A program made the translations under genes and the position numbers. Shown here in pieces: positions 36,249-44,800 of a stretch of DNA of 64,000 nucleotides; positions within the stretch are counted from its first letter, which is position 1, and every line of letters begins with the position of its first letter. The notes beneath the pieces were generated by a model. That model did no database searches and was not told the DNA's origin. It saw only the letters and a program-made list of their open reading frames with translations. The DNA comes from Salisediminibacterium beveridgei (GTDB lineage: Bacteria; Bacillota; Bacilli; Bacillales; Salisediminibacteriaceae). The stretch lies in assembly GCF_001721685.1 (NCBI RefSeq), contig NZ_CP012502.1, forward strand, positions 3,162,001-3,226,000, in the 5' to 3' direction.

Positions 36249-37214
36249 ATGAACGATCTTATGTTTAAAGGAAACAGAAAGTTGATTGCAGCTGCGGCTG
36301 GTCTTTCAATGACAATGGTTGCTGCGGGTTGTGGCAATGACAACAATGAGGAAAATAACAACATGAACAACGATGGTGACAACAACGCCAACGGAAATGC
36401 TGATGCTGGCGACGACGGTGCCATGGTTGGCGAAGGTAAAGAAATCGAACTCGTCTTTGTTGAATGGGATTCAGAAATTGCATCTACAAACGTAGTTGCC
36501 AAAGTCCTGGAAGATCAAGGTTATGACGTAACCATGACTCCAATCGACAACGCCATTATGTGGCAATCAATTGCCAACGGCGAAGCAGACGGCATGGTCG
36601 CTGCATGGTTGCCGGCTACTCACGGTGACTTATACGACGAATATGAAGATTCACTTGTCGATCTTGGTGTGAACCTTGAAGGTGCACGCGTAGGACTTGT
36701 TGTACCTGAGTATATGGACATCGACTCCGTTGGTGAACTTGACCAGTATGCGGACGAAATGGGTGGCAACATCACAGGTATCGAACCTGGTGCCGGTGTT
36801 GTTCAGGCTGCTGAGCAGGCTGTAGAAGACTATGCTCTTGACGGCTGGTCTGTTGAAACTTCTTCCAGCGGTGCGATGGCAACTGCATTGGGTGAAGCTT
36901 ACGATAACGAAGAGCCGATTGCTGTAACTGGTTGGACGCCACACTGGAAATTCTCCGCTTATGACCTGAAATATCTTGAAGATCCTGAAGGATCATTCGG
37001 GGATGTTGAAGTGATTCAAACAATGGTTCGTGAAGGCCTTGAAGACGATATGCCAAACGCATACCGTATTCTTGACCAGTTCTTCTGGACAACAGAAGAC
37101 ATGGAAAGCATCATGCTTGAAGTACAAGAAGGTGCAGACCCTGCCGACGCAGCAGCAGACTGGGTTGAAGCTAACCAGGACAAAGTTGACGAATGGCTTG
37201 AAGGCGTAGAATAA
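36249..37214 (+). CDS. opuAC: Glycine betaine-binding lipoprotein
   Basis: The 321-residue lipoprotein has the lipobox VAAGC near residue 30, an Asn/Asp-rich spacer (about 32-58) and a ligand-binding domain with Trp-rich motifs (VEWDSE, WLPATHGDLY, GWTPHWKF), the Trp cage that holds the trimethylammonium group. It is strongly acidic, as in halophiles. It is the last gene of opuA. Confidence 0.94.
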   Translation: MNDLMFKGNRKLIAAAAGLSMTMVAAGCGNDNNEENNNMNNDGDNNANGNADAGDDGAMVGEGKEIELVFVEWDSEIASTNVVAKVLEDQGYDVTMTPIDNAIMWQSIANGEADGMVAAWLPATHGDLYDEYEDSLVDLGVNLEGARVGLVVPEYMDIDSVGELDQYADEMGGNITGIEPGAGVVQAAEQAVEDYALDGWSVETSSSGAMATALGEAYDNEEPIAVTGWTPHWKFSAYDLKYLEDPEGSFGDVEVIQTMVREGLEDDMPNAYRILDQFFWTTEDMESIMLEVQEGADPADAAADWVEANQDKVDEWLEGVE

Positions 37215-37247
37215 TACGCTCTTCACCATCATCCATTCACTATCGAA

Positions 37248-37274
37248 AGAGCCGGGGACATTGTCCCCGGCTCT
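37248..37274 (+). terminator. Terminator of opuA
   Basis: Perfect 12-bp stem AGAGCCGGGGAC/GTCCCCGGCTCT, 3-nt loop, then TTTTT. Confidence 0.93.
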
Positions 37275-37356
37275 TTTTGTGCTTTAATCTTGATCATCAT
37301 ACCCGCAAGACCTTCTTCATCGACTTCGGGAGAGTCCGGGTATCCTTTAGGTCGCA

Positions 37357-38094
37357 TTACTGACCGTAAACCTGTTGATAACAATCCGCGTCAAACGCTT
37401 CCGGCGTCCCGTCGAACACCAGCTTTCCGTCTTTCAAGGCGAGGATCCTTGTGGCAAAACGTTTCGCCAGCACCACATCATGTACATTGATGAACATCGT
37501 CATGCCCCGTTTCTGTTGAAGAACTTGCAGTTGAGTAAAAATCCGTTCTGCTGTCCCTGGGTCCAGACTCGCTACGGGCTCATCCCCAAGGAACAACACC
37601 GGGTTCTGTGCAAGCGCTCTCGCAATCGCAACCCGTTGCTTTTGACCGCCACTCAAGTCTTCCACCCTCCGTTTCTGATAGTCATTCAGCTCCACATCGA
37701 CAATAGCTGCATTCACCAGCTTACGCTCACTTTGACCATATAGACCGAGGAGATTCTGCCACCATGGCCTGCTTCCAAACATGCCTGTAAACACATTCAT
37801 CTCCACCGTGAGTCTTGGAATCAACTGGAAGTGCTGAAAGATCATCCCGATCCTCGAACGAATAAGCCTCAGCGTTCGTTCATCTTGCCCCGTCACCACG
37901 TCTTGATTCATGGTCACAGACCCGGAAGACGGCTGCTGCAGCCCGTTCAAACAACGGATCAGTGTCGATTTCCCTGCACCGCTCTTGCCAAGTACGCAGA
38001 CAAATTCATCTGCCGCTACTTGGAAACTCACCTGATCCAGAGCAGGTTGTTCAGCCGATGGATATCGCACTGTCAAATCATTCACTTCAATCAT
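37357..38094 (-). CDS. phnC: PhnC-type ABC transporter ATPase
   Basis: The 245-residue ATPase has Walker A GKSGAGKST, signature LSGGQKQR and Walker B LFLGDEPVASLD with the PhnC-typical HDVVLAKRFATR region. It is the last gene of phnD-phnE-phnC with one base between it and phnE. The operon probably imports a phosphonate, phosphite or another tetrahedral oxyanion. No C-P lyase gene accompanies it, so the substrate is uncertain. Confidence 0.85.
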   Translation of the reverse strand: MIEVNDLTVRYPSAEQPALDQVSFQVAADEFVCVLGKSGAGKSTLIRCLNGLQQPSSGSVTMNQDVVTGQDERTLRLIRSRIGMIFQHFQLIPRLTVEMNVFTGMFGSRPWWQNLLGLYGQSERKLVNAAIVDVELNDYQKRRVEDLSGGQKQRVAIARALAQNPVLFLGDEPVASLDPGTAERIFTQLQVLQQKRGMTMFINVHDVVLAKRFATRILALKDGKLVFDGTPEAFDADCYQQVYGQ

Positions 38095-38095
38095 C

Positions 38096-38854
38096 TTATA
38101 TCACCCTGCTTCTTACGTAGGATCCCAAACTATCCACCAGCATCACCAGTGCCATGATGAACAGGATATCGAGAGCCACCGCCTGATAGTTCATGCTGTT
38201 GAAATGGTTAAACAGCTGCTGACCAAGACCGCCACCACCGATGAATCCGAGGATCAATGAAGTCCGGATCGCCACTTCAAACCGGTAAAAATATTGCGAC
38301 AGCAAATTGGGCCAGATTTGTGGCAGAATGGCTATCATGTTTCCAATCGTCCAGGTCGCTCCAACGGAGCGCATTGCCTCTTGTGGTCCTTTGTCTGACG
38401 CTTCAATCAGTTCTGCAATCAGCTTTCCCAGTACACCAATGTTATGAAGAATGATTGCCACAACCGCAGGAAACGTGCCGAGGCCGAGGACAACGACAAG
38501 AATCAGGCCGAAGACAATTTCCGGGACGGAGCGAAGGAAGTTCAGAATAATCTTTACAGGATTACGAATCAGACGGATGCTCGTATTCTTCGCCGCCATA
38601 AAGCTCAGCGGAATCGCGATCAAGATCGCGAGCAATGTTCCAAGAAAGGCCATGGCCAGCGTGACCATGCTTGCCCTGAGAAGAATTGGCCAGATCTCCC
38701 AGCGAATCGGGAAAAAGCGTACTTCGATAAATTCCCCGATATGAATCAGCTCCCATAAACGTGTCCATTGAAAGTCCGTCACTTGCATGCTGATCCAAAC
38801 CAGTAGACCCAATCCTATGCAGTAAACAATGTGGCGGGGGCGAAACCAGATCAT
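38096..38854 (-). CDS. phnE: PhnE-type ABC transporter permease
   Basis: The 252-residue permease has five to six transmembrane segments and a PhnE-type loop (EAMRSVGATWTIGNMIAILPQ; FIGGGGLGQQLF). It lies six bases after phnD. Confidence 0.87.
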   Translation of the reverse strand: MIWFRPRHIVYCIGLGLLVWISMQVTDFQWTRLWELIHIGEFIEVRFFPIRWEIWPILLRASMVTLAMAFLGTLLAILIAIPLSFMAAKNTSIRLIRNPVKIILNFLRSVPEIVFGLILVVVLGLGTFPAVVAIILHNIGVLGKLIAELIEASDKGPQEAMRSVGATWTIGNMIAILPQIWPNLLSQYFYRFEVAIRTSLILGFIGGGGLGQQLFNHFNSMNYQAVALDILFIMALVMLVDSLGSYVRSRVI

Positions 38855-38860
38855 GGTCCG

Positions 38861-39745
38861 TTATTCCGGTTCATCGAGAAGACCCATCGCACGGGCTGCT
38901 TCCTCGATCCCTTCATAGTGCTCCACATCCGCCAGAACAAACGCATCGGCGCCACCGAAAATACGCAGAATGTCCGGATGATCAATCGCCAGAAATGCCT
39001 CCTGAAATGCCTCAATCACATCATCCCCGGTTTCTGCAGGTACAATCCAAGGGTATTGGTACAAAGGTTCCGATTCCCAAAGCGTTTTTAATTGGCTGTC
39101 ATCCACGACACCGTCTCGGACCAGTGCATGGTAAATGGCACTGTCAATGGCACCGGCGTCCACATCCTGACTCAGAAGTACCTGTGCCGTGATATCATGG
39201 GATCCGGTAAAGCGAACCTCGTCAAACGCATGATCATTTTCATCCGTGTAAACACCCCGGTTCATCAGTTCATACCCAGGCACTGTAAAACCGGATGTGG
39301 AAGAGTGACTGCCAAAAGCAAACGTCACCTGTTCCTTATCATCCAACAGTTCTTCGAGGGAATCCCATGGTGCATCGATGTGTGCTTTGATATACGAATG
39401 ATAATAGGGCGAGCCGTCAATCGACTGCGTCACAATCGCCTTAGCCCCGCTTTGATCTCTTGCCACCAGATAGGTGACCGGTCCAACATACGCCAGATCA
39501 ATGTGATGATGATTGATCGCTTCGACCACTGCATTATAATTCGGATAGTGTTCCACAGATACCTCCTGCCTCAAAGCTTCCTCAAGTTCATGTTCCAATT
39601 GATCCAACCCGTCCTGCATCTCACCGATGGACTGCGACGGGATCACAGCCACTTCCAGCGGTTCATCCACACCTGCTGCTTCGTTCCCGCATCCTGCAAT
39701 CAACAGGCCCCCAGTGATCATCAATAACCCCAAATTTCGTTTCAC
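38861..39745 (-). CDS. phnD: PhnD-type substrate-binding lipoprotein
   Basis: The 294-residue lipoprotein has the lipobox LIAGC (about residue 19) and PhnD/PtxB-like text (HIDLAYVGPVTYLVA, YYHSYIKAH, FGSHSSTSGFTVPGYEL). The last motif forms the anion-binding loop. I chose the GTG at 39745, nine bases after AAAGG; a TTG further upstream touches the ribosome binding site. It is divergent from a LysR regulator, which may control it. Confidence 0.85.
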   Translation of the reverse strand: MKRNLGLLMITGGLLIAGCGNEAAGVDEPLEVAVIPSQSIGEMQDGLDQLEHELEEALRQEVSVEHYPNYNAVVEAINHHHIDLAYVGPVTYLVARDQSGAKAIVTQSIDGSPYYHSYIKAHIDAPWDSLEELLDDKEQVTFAFGSHSSTSGFTVPGYELMNRGVYTDENDHAFDEVRFTGSHDITAQVLLSQDVDAGAIDSAIYHALVRDGVVDDSQLKTLWESEPLYQYPWIVPAETGDDVIEAFQEAFLAIDHPDILRIFGGADAFVLADVEHYEGIEEAARAMGLLDEPE

Positions 39746-39845
39746 TGCACTCAACCTTTCTGTAGTAAAATAGATCTCAGATCAATACACCCGAGATTAT
39801 ACCATACAGTTATTAAATAATTCCATAAAGTTATAGGAGGTTCTT

Positions 39846-40718
39846 ATGCACCTGAAACGACTGGAAACTTTTACGATTCTTGCAGAGGAACGAAATTTTT
39901 CCGCCACTGCCCAGCGCCTCAATATTTCACAGCCTGCTATCACAAAGCAGATCAAGGCATTGGAGGAAGAAGCCGGATTCCCATTGATCCATCGGGATAC
40001 GATGACTTTGACGGAAGCGGGACAGGTGATCTTTGACGAAGGGAAATCACTCATCCGTAATTGGGAACAGGTCCGCAACAAAGCCGCGCGCATTCATTCA
40101 TTCGAATCGGGCAAACTGCAAATCGGCGCCAGTTCCATTCCTGGTACCTATTTGCTTCCAAAGGCACTCGGGTCACTGCAGACAGCCCAAGCACATCTCG
40201 ATTTATGCATCATTATGGATGCGTCAGATCAAATCATCGATAAGCTGCGTCACTATGAGCTGGACATCGCTTTCGTTGGTTCGAAACCCGATGATGACCG
40301 CCTGGATATGACTTGCCTTGCTCAGGATGAATTGATCGCAGTTGGAACGAATCACATCGCTTCGATTAACTCCTTTACTGAATTAAAAAAGCACCCATTG
40401 ATCACATACCGGGAAGGGTCTGGGACACTGAAAGCAACCAAAGATGCCATTCGAGCATTTGGCGGTTCTTATGAAGAAATGGATATCGTCGCAAGTGTCC
40501 CGAACACCGCCGGTGCCCTGGCGCTTGCCGCCTCAGGCATCGGTATTGCGATTGTGTCGACCTATGCACTGGGCCCGGAATCCCCTCAGGCACTCGTTCC
40601 ATTGGCACACTTACAAACCGATCGCCATTTTTACGCTGTTCAGCACCCTAATCACAAGCATCCACGATCCTCCGAACTGATTGAGGAGGTTCAGAAAATC
40701 ATTCATTCTCAATCTTGA
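39846..40718 (+). CDS. LysR family transcriptional regulator
   Basis: The 290-residue LTTR has the N-terminal helix-turn-helix (FSATAQRLNISQPAITKQIKALE) and a periplasmic-binding-like effector domain (about 90-290). It lies divergently 100 bp from phnD and 77 bp upstream of a rhodanese lipoprotein and selD. AT-rich palindromic text at 39800-39835 could hold its operator. The effector is unknown. AGGAGG precedes the ATG. Confidence 0.9.
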   Translation: MHLKRLETFTILAEERNFSATAQRLNISQPAITKQIKALEEEAGFPLIHRDTMTLTEAGQVIFDEGKSLIRNWEQVRNKAARIHSFESGKLQIGASSIPGTYLLPKALGSLQTAQAHLDLCIIMDASDQIIDKLRHYELDIAFVGSKPDDDRLDMTCLAQDELIAVGTNHIASINSFTELKKHPLITYREGSGTLKATKDAIRAFGGSYEEMDIVASVPNTAGALALAASGIGIAIVSTYALGPESPQALVPLAHLQTDRHFYAVQHPNHKHPRSSELIEEVQKIIHSQS

Positions 40719-40795
40719 CAATCAAGTGACATGGTGGATACAACCCAAGGTATCATGTATAATGGTTATTGACATATAACCAGGGGGAATATCCA

Positions 40796-41182
40796 ATGAT
40801 GAAATGGCTCACAGCTCTCACGATGTTGCTTGTCTTGTCTGCATGTGGAGGCGAAGAAGATCTCGATGGGGTTTTGACGATTTCTTCTGATGAACTTCAA
40901 ACACAGGTGGAGGCAGGCCTTGAAGAAACTGTTCAATACGTGGATGTCAGAGAACCTGATGAATTTGCAGAAGCAGCGGTTCCTGGATTTGAGAACATCC
41001 CGATGGATGATGTGATAGAGAATCCATCGATCATTGATGAAGAACGCGACGTCGTCATCCTCTGTCAAACGCAGAACCGCAGTGCCGAAGTAGCGGAGTC
41101 ACTCATTGAGGCAGGTTTCGACGAAGAACGCGTCATCGTTGTTGAGGGCGGTATCTCTGACTACGAAGGCGCCAAAGAATAA
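40796..41182 (+). CDS. Rhodanese-domain lipoprotein
   Basis: The 128-residue protein has a lipoprotein signal (lipobox LSAC, Cys about residue 17) and a single rhodanese domain with active-site loop CQTQNRS, so an extracytoplasmic persulfide (or selenosulfide) carrier or sulfurtransferase. It lies 27 bp upstream of selD on the same strand. This suggests a role in sulfur/selenium handling at the membrane (inference). A TATAAT box at 40758 may drive both genes. Confidence 0.85.
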   Translation: MMKWLTALTMLLVLSACGGEEDLDGVLTISSDELQTQVEAGLEETVQYVDVREPDEFAEAAVPGFENIPMDDVIENPSIIDEERDVVILCQTQNRSAEVAESLIEAGFDEERVIVVEGGISDYEGAKE

Positions 41183-41209
41183 TCGATTCTATTACAGGAG
41201 GTGGATCTT

Positions 41210-42277
41210 ATGCTTAAGAATTTACTGTCATCTGGCGACAAGCCATTGACACAAACCACAAAGAAAGCTGGTTGAGGCTGCAAAATCGGCCCAGCCGACC
41301 TGGCGCAAGTTTTGCGTCATTTACCTGAAGGAGAAGAGAACGAGAATCTCCTCGTCGGTCTCGATACGAACGACGACGGAGGCGTATTCAAACTGACTGA
41401 CGATCTAGCCATCGTTCAGTCCATTGATTATTTTACACCGATCTGTGATGATCCGTATATGTACGGACAGATCGCAGCGGCGAATGCACTCAGCGATATT
41501 TATGCCATGGGTGGCAAACCGATCACGGCATTGAATATCGTCGGTTATCCGATCAACAAACTATCTCCGGAAGTACTGGCTGAAATTCTCCGTGGCGGAG
41601 CTGACAAAGTAAAAGAGTCCGGAGCGGTGCTTGCCGGCGGACATTCCATTGACGATCAGGAGCCGAAATACGGGCTCAGCGTAACCGGTACGGTTCATCC
41701 GGATGAAATCTTCAAGAATGTCGGTGCAAAACCCGGTGACAAACTGGTCTTAACAAAGCCTCTCGGTGCAGGCATCATCACCACGGCAATTAAATTCGGC
41801 AAAGCAACTGAAACGGAGCAAAACGACGTGATGACCGCGATGGCAACCCTCAACAAAGTCGGGGCTGAATCCCTCGCCGGTTTCCATCCGAATGCTGTCA
41901 CGGACGTCACAGGCTTCGGTCTGTTGGGTCACGGCTATGAAATAGCCAGCGGCAGCGGCGTCACGTTACACATCGATTACGCGAATGTACCGGTGATTGA
42001 CGGTACATGGGATCATGCAAAAAATAAAGTCATTCCAGGCGGCGGTCGTGAAAACCGCGAATACCTCCAGGAACACGTCAACTACGCCAATCACATTAAA
42101 CTGCACGATCAGCTGATCCTGTGTGACTCCATCACGAGTGGCGGCTTACTCATCAGCCTGCCTGCCGAAGAAGCGGACAAGTATGTTGAAGCATACAATC
42201 TAGCACAAGATGATTTTGAAGCAAAGGTGATCGGCCACGTGACGGAACGGGAAGATCATGCGATTGTAGTGAAATAA
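41210..42277 (+). CDS. selD: Selenide, water dikinase with selenocysteine (in-frame TGA)
   Basis: Reading from the ATG at 41210 (AGGAGGTGG upstream) gives a 355-residue SelD if TGA at 41273-41275 is decoded. The TGA is codon 22, in the sequence KAG-U-GCKIGPADL, exactly where SelD proteins have catalytic Cys or Sec followed by the conserved Lys. The rest is canonical: GLDTNDDGG, DYFTPICDDPYMYGQIAAAN, ALSDIYAMGGKP. A SECIS-like hairpin lies at 41301-41319. SelD makes selenophosphate from selenide and ATP for Sec and selenouridine. Without recoding, only a truncated protein lacking the ATP-binding Lys region would be made. Confidence 0.95.
41301..41319 (+). promoter_or_regulatory. Bacterial SECIS-like hairpin in selD
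   Basis: An 8-bp stem (41301-41308 with 41312-41319, one G-T pair) closes a GTT loop. The loop begins 33 nt after the TGA and starts with G, within the known bacterial SECIS limits (about 16-37 nt, G in the first two loop positions). Confidence 0.75.
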
Positions 42278-42285
42278 CCATGCAA

Positions 42286-42326
42286 AACGCCCTCTGACTG
42301 CTTTTTAAAAGCAGCGAGAGGGCGTT
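42286..42326. terminator. Bidirectional terminator between selD and araM
   Basis: Stem AACGCCCTCT/AGAGGGCGTT with an inner GCTTTT/AAAAGC hairpin, flanked by T and A runs. Confidence 0.88.
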
Positions 42327-42347
42327 ATTTTTATAGTTAAATTTCCA

Positions 42348-43526
42348 TCATTCTCTTTCGTTGAGGTAGCGAAGCATCGTATTCCGCTTTCTCAACGTAT
42401 GAGCGTTATGAATACTCTCCTGGTAAAGGACTTCTTCAACACCTAACTCAGCAAGGGTTGTTTTGCCCCCAACCTGACCAAGCAGTGTATTGATGTCATC
42501 ACCCGTCGGCAAGTCTTTGAAAATCAATGCGATTCGCTCTTTTTGTGCATCCGTCAACAAGGGATCCAATGCCACTTTCTTCTCAACATGTTCATGATAA
42601 ATGTCTGCAATCAAACCTGTGGAGACGCCTATTTTTTCACCGTGAAGTAATTGTTTTCTGCCTTCGGCCAAGAAGCCCATTTCCCAGTAGTGAGACAGGT
42701 GATGCTCTCCTCCCGACGCCGGATGGGAATGACCGAACAGCGACATGGCCATACCTGATTTCAATAGCGCCTCGAAGAGGTTTTCCATTCCTTTCGCAGA
42801 ACCTGCACGAATGTCTTTTGCTGATTGAATGGCCTGATTCAGTGCCTCCAGCGTCATTTCTGCAGCTTGATCACAAAATGGCTCATTGGCTGTAATGGCT
42901 CCGAAATGCCAATCGGCTAAAGCTGTGTACTTCCCGAGCACATCTCCAAATCCCGCAGCCGTCATGTCAGTGGGCGCCTCTTTCAATACGTCCACATCAG
43001 CAAATAAAGCAATTGGTGTCTGTGTTTGAAACGTTTTTTTCTTTTTCTTCAATACAATCGGCGCACCCATGGAATTAAACCCATCAACCGAGGGTGCTGT
43101 CGGAATCGAGATGAACGGTTTGCCAAGCGTATAAGCTGCATAACGGGTTATGTCATGCAGTGTCCCTGCCCCGACAGCCATTAAAACATCCGTTTCATGA
43201 TCGACTTCCGTCAGAACCTGCATAATCGCCGCTTCATCAGCAATCACGTCCTGATTCTCATCCTCTTCGATCTCAGAAATCCCGATGTGGATGTTGTCAA
43301 CGGTTAACTGATCCACAACTTGATCACCTGCGGCCGTTCTTGTATTTCTATCGTAAACCACGTGCACTTTCATCCATTTTTTTCTCAACAAATAAGAGCG
43401 AAGCTCATCTGTCGCCCCGCTCTTAATCGTGAGTTCCTCCATTGAAAGTGGATGGTGATGATGTCCGCATGTACAATTCGATAAAGCTTTGTTATACCAG
43501 TCAACAAGGGACAGATCCAAGATCAA
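42348..43526 (-). CDS. araM: Glycerol-1-phosphate dehydrogenase (AraM/EgsA)
   Basis: The 392-residue member of the iron-containing alcohol dehydrogenase-like/G1PDH family has the NAD-binding AVGAGTLHDITRYAA block, PSVDGFNSMGAP, and metal-ligand His in GHSHPASGGEHHLSHYWE. In B. subtilis AraM (EgsA) makes glycerol-1-phosphate for heptaprenylglyceryl phosphate and is encoded in the ara operon, as here. Its start overlaps the araR stop by 4 bp. Confidence 0.93.
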   Translation of the reverse strand: MILDLSLVDWYNKALSNCTCGHHHHPLSMEELTIKSGATDELRSYLLRKKWMKVHVVYDRNTRTAAGDQVVDQLTVDNIHIGISEIEEDENQDVIADEAAIMQVLTEVDHETDVLMAVGAGTLHDITRYAAYTLGKPFISIPTAPSVDGFNSMGAPIVLKKKKKTFQTQTPIALFADVDVLKEAPTDMTAAGFGDVLGKYTALADWHFGAITANEPFCDQAAEMTLEALNQAIQSAKDIRAGSAKGMENLFEALLKSGMAMSLFGHSHPASGGEHHLSHYWEMGFLAEGRKQLLHGEKIGVSTGLIADIYHEHVEKKVALDPLLTDAQKERIALIFKDLPTGDDINTLLGQVGGKTTLAELGVEEVLYQESIHNAHTLRKRNTMLRYLNERE

Positions 43527-44641
43527 TTCACCTCTTTTACAATTCTGTTTTTCGTAGAATGTCGAATCACCAATTCCGGTTCATAGACGATGGAAGATGC
43601 TGTTTTCAGAACAGCAGGATCCTTTTTTTCTTTAATCAGCTGATCGATCAGCCTGCCTGCATCATCACCCATTTTCTCCTTGGGGTGTTTCACGGTAGTC
43701 AGTTTCACTTCTGTCGCAATCGAAAGAAAGGAATCATCAAATCCGACGACCGATACGCCATCAGGGACAGTGATATTAAGCTCTCTTAATACATCCAACA
43801 GCATCACAGCGAGCTGATCATTATAACAAACAACGGCAGTGGGCCGGTTGTGTTCTGACAGCATTTTCTCCCTGAGCAGATTTCCTGGCACGGTATCCTT
43901 GTTTTCCGTTGTATATGTGATGATATTCTGTGGCGAGATCTGTAACCCACTCTCCCGATGAGCCTTGATAAAGCCTTTCATCCGTTTTATGCCCTGGATA
44001 TCATCATTTTTGAAAAAACCAAGAATGTTCTCGTGACCTTCTTCAATGACTTTTCTTGTTCCAATCCGGCCCCCTTCGGCATCATTCATAATGACGTGCA
44101 GAGGCTCGAGTTCATCGTAATAGGCGTTGATCATTACATAAGGAATGTCCAAGCGCTCAAGATTCAAATAATAGTTGATATTCGGGTTTGGTAAAGCACT
44201 TTTGGTGGGCTCAACAATTAACCCGTCGAATTTACGTGACAGGACCGACTCGAGATACTTTTTTTCCAACTCAGGATCATTATTTGTACTGAATACTGTC
44301 ATCTGATAGTTATTCGCACTCAAATACCCTTCAATGCCGCGAATAATCGCCGGAAAAATATAGTCTGAAAAGTAGGTGGTTATCACGGCGATGTTTTTGG
44401 TGCCCGTCGCTACTGTTTCATTTGTTTTTGTTTGCTCCGCGCAAAATGTGCCAGCACCCTGTTTTTTATAAATCCATCCTTCGTTCACCAGATCATCGAT
44501 GGCTTTTCGAACGGTGTGGCGACTGACTTCATATTGCTTCATCAGAGCACTTTCAGAACCAACCTTCTGATGAGGCTGATAAAATCCTTGTAATATCATT
44601 GATCGGATACTGTTTTTCACCTGATTATATTTCGATTCCAT
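43523..44641 (-). CDS. araR: Arabinose repressor AraR
   Basis: The 372-residue regulator has an N-terminal GntR-type winged helix (YNQVKNSIRSMIL; SRHTVRKAIDDLVNEGW) and a LacI/GalR-type sugar-binding C-terminal domain (VSVVGFDDSFLS), the AraR chimera. The ATG at 44641 with GAGGTG upstream is chosen; the open frame extends 34 codons further but lies across the promoter and operator. An operator-like palindrome at 44689 indicates autorepression. Confidence 0.95.
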   Translation of the reverse strand: MESKYNQVKNSIRSMILQGFYQPHQKVGSESALMKQYEVSRHTVRKAIDDLVNEGWIYKKQGAGTFCAEQTKTNETVATGTKNIAVITTYFSDYIFPAIIRGIEGYLSANNYQMTVFSTNNDPELEKKYLESVLSRKFDGLIVEPTKSALPNPNINYYLNLERLDIPYVMINAYYDELEPLHVIMNDAEGGRIGTRKVIEEGHENILGFFKNDDIQGIKRMKGFIKAHRESGLQISPQNIITYTTENKDTVPGNLLREKMLSEHNRPTAVVCYNDQLAVMLLDVLRELNITVPDGVSVVGFDDSFLSIATEVKLTTVKHPKEKMGDDAGRLIDQLIKEKKDPAVLKTASSIVYEPELVIRHSTKNRIVKEVN

Positions 44642-44688
44642 AGGACACCTCGATTTATATCTCAATTCGGGACAACTCACTTCTTTGA

Positions 44689-44704
44689 ACTTGTCCGAAT
44701 AAGT
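44689..44704. promoter_or_regulatory. AraR operator at the araR promoter
   Basis: ACTTGTCCGAATAAGT differs at few positions from the two ara operators at 50355 and 50529 and keeps the palindromic ends ACTT/AAGT. It directly follows an extended -10 box (TGTTATACT, minus strand, 44705-44713). Confidence 0.65.
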
Positions 44705-44800
44705 AGTATAACATAATATACTCGGTGATTCGAGCAGTTCCAATCAGATTTCACAAGGATATCAATGCTTGCTAGCAGTGATGGTCTGACGCCAATTCAC

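Noticed and set aside
41312..42277. SelD starting at TTG 41312
   Set aside because: It would lose the catalytic residue and the conserved Lys; the upstream frame with AGGAGGTGG and TGA-Sec fits SelD fully.
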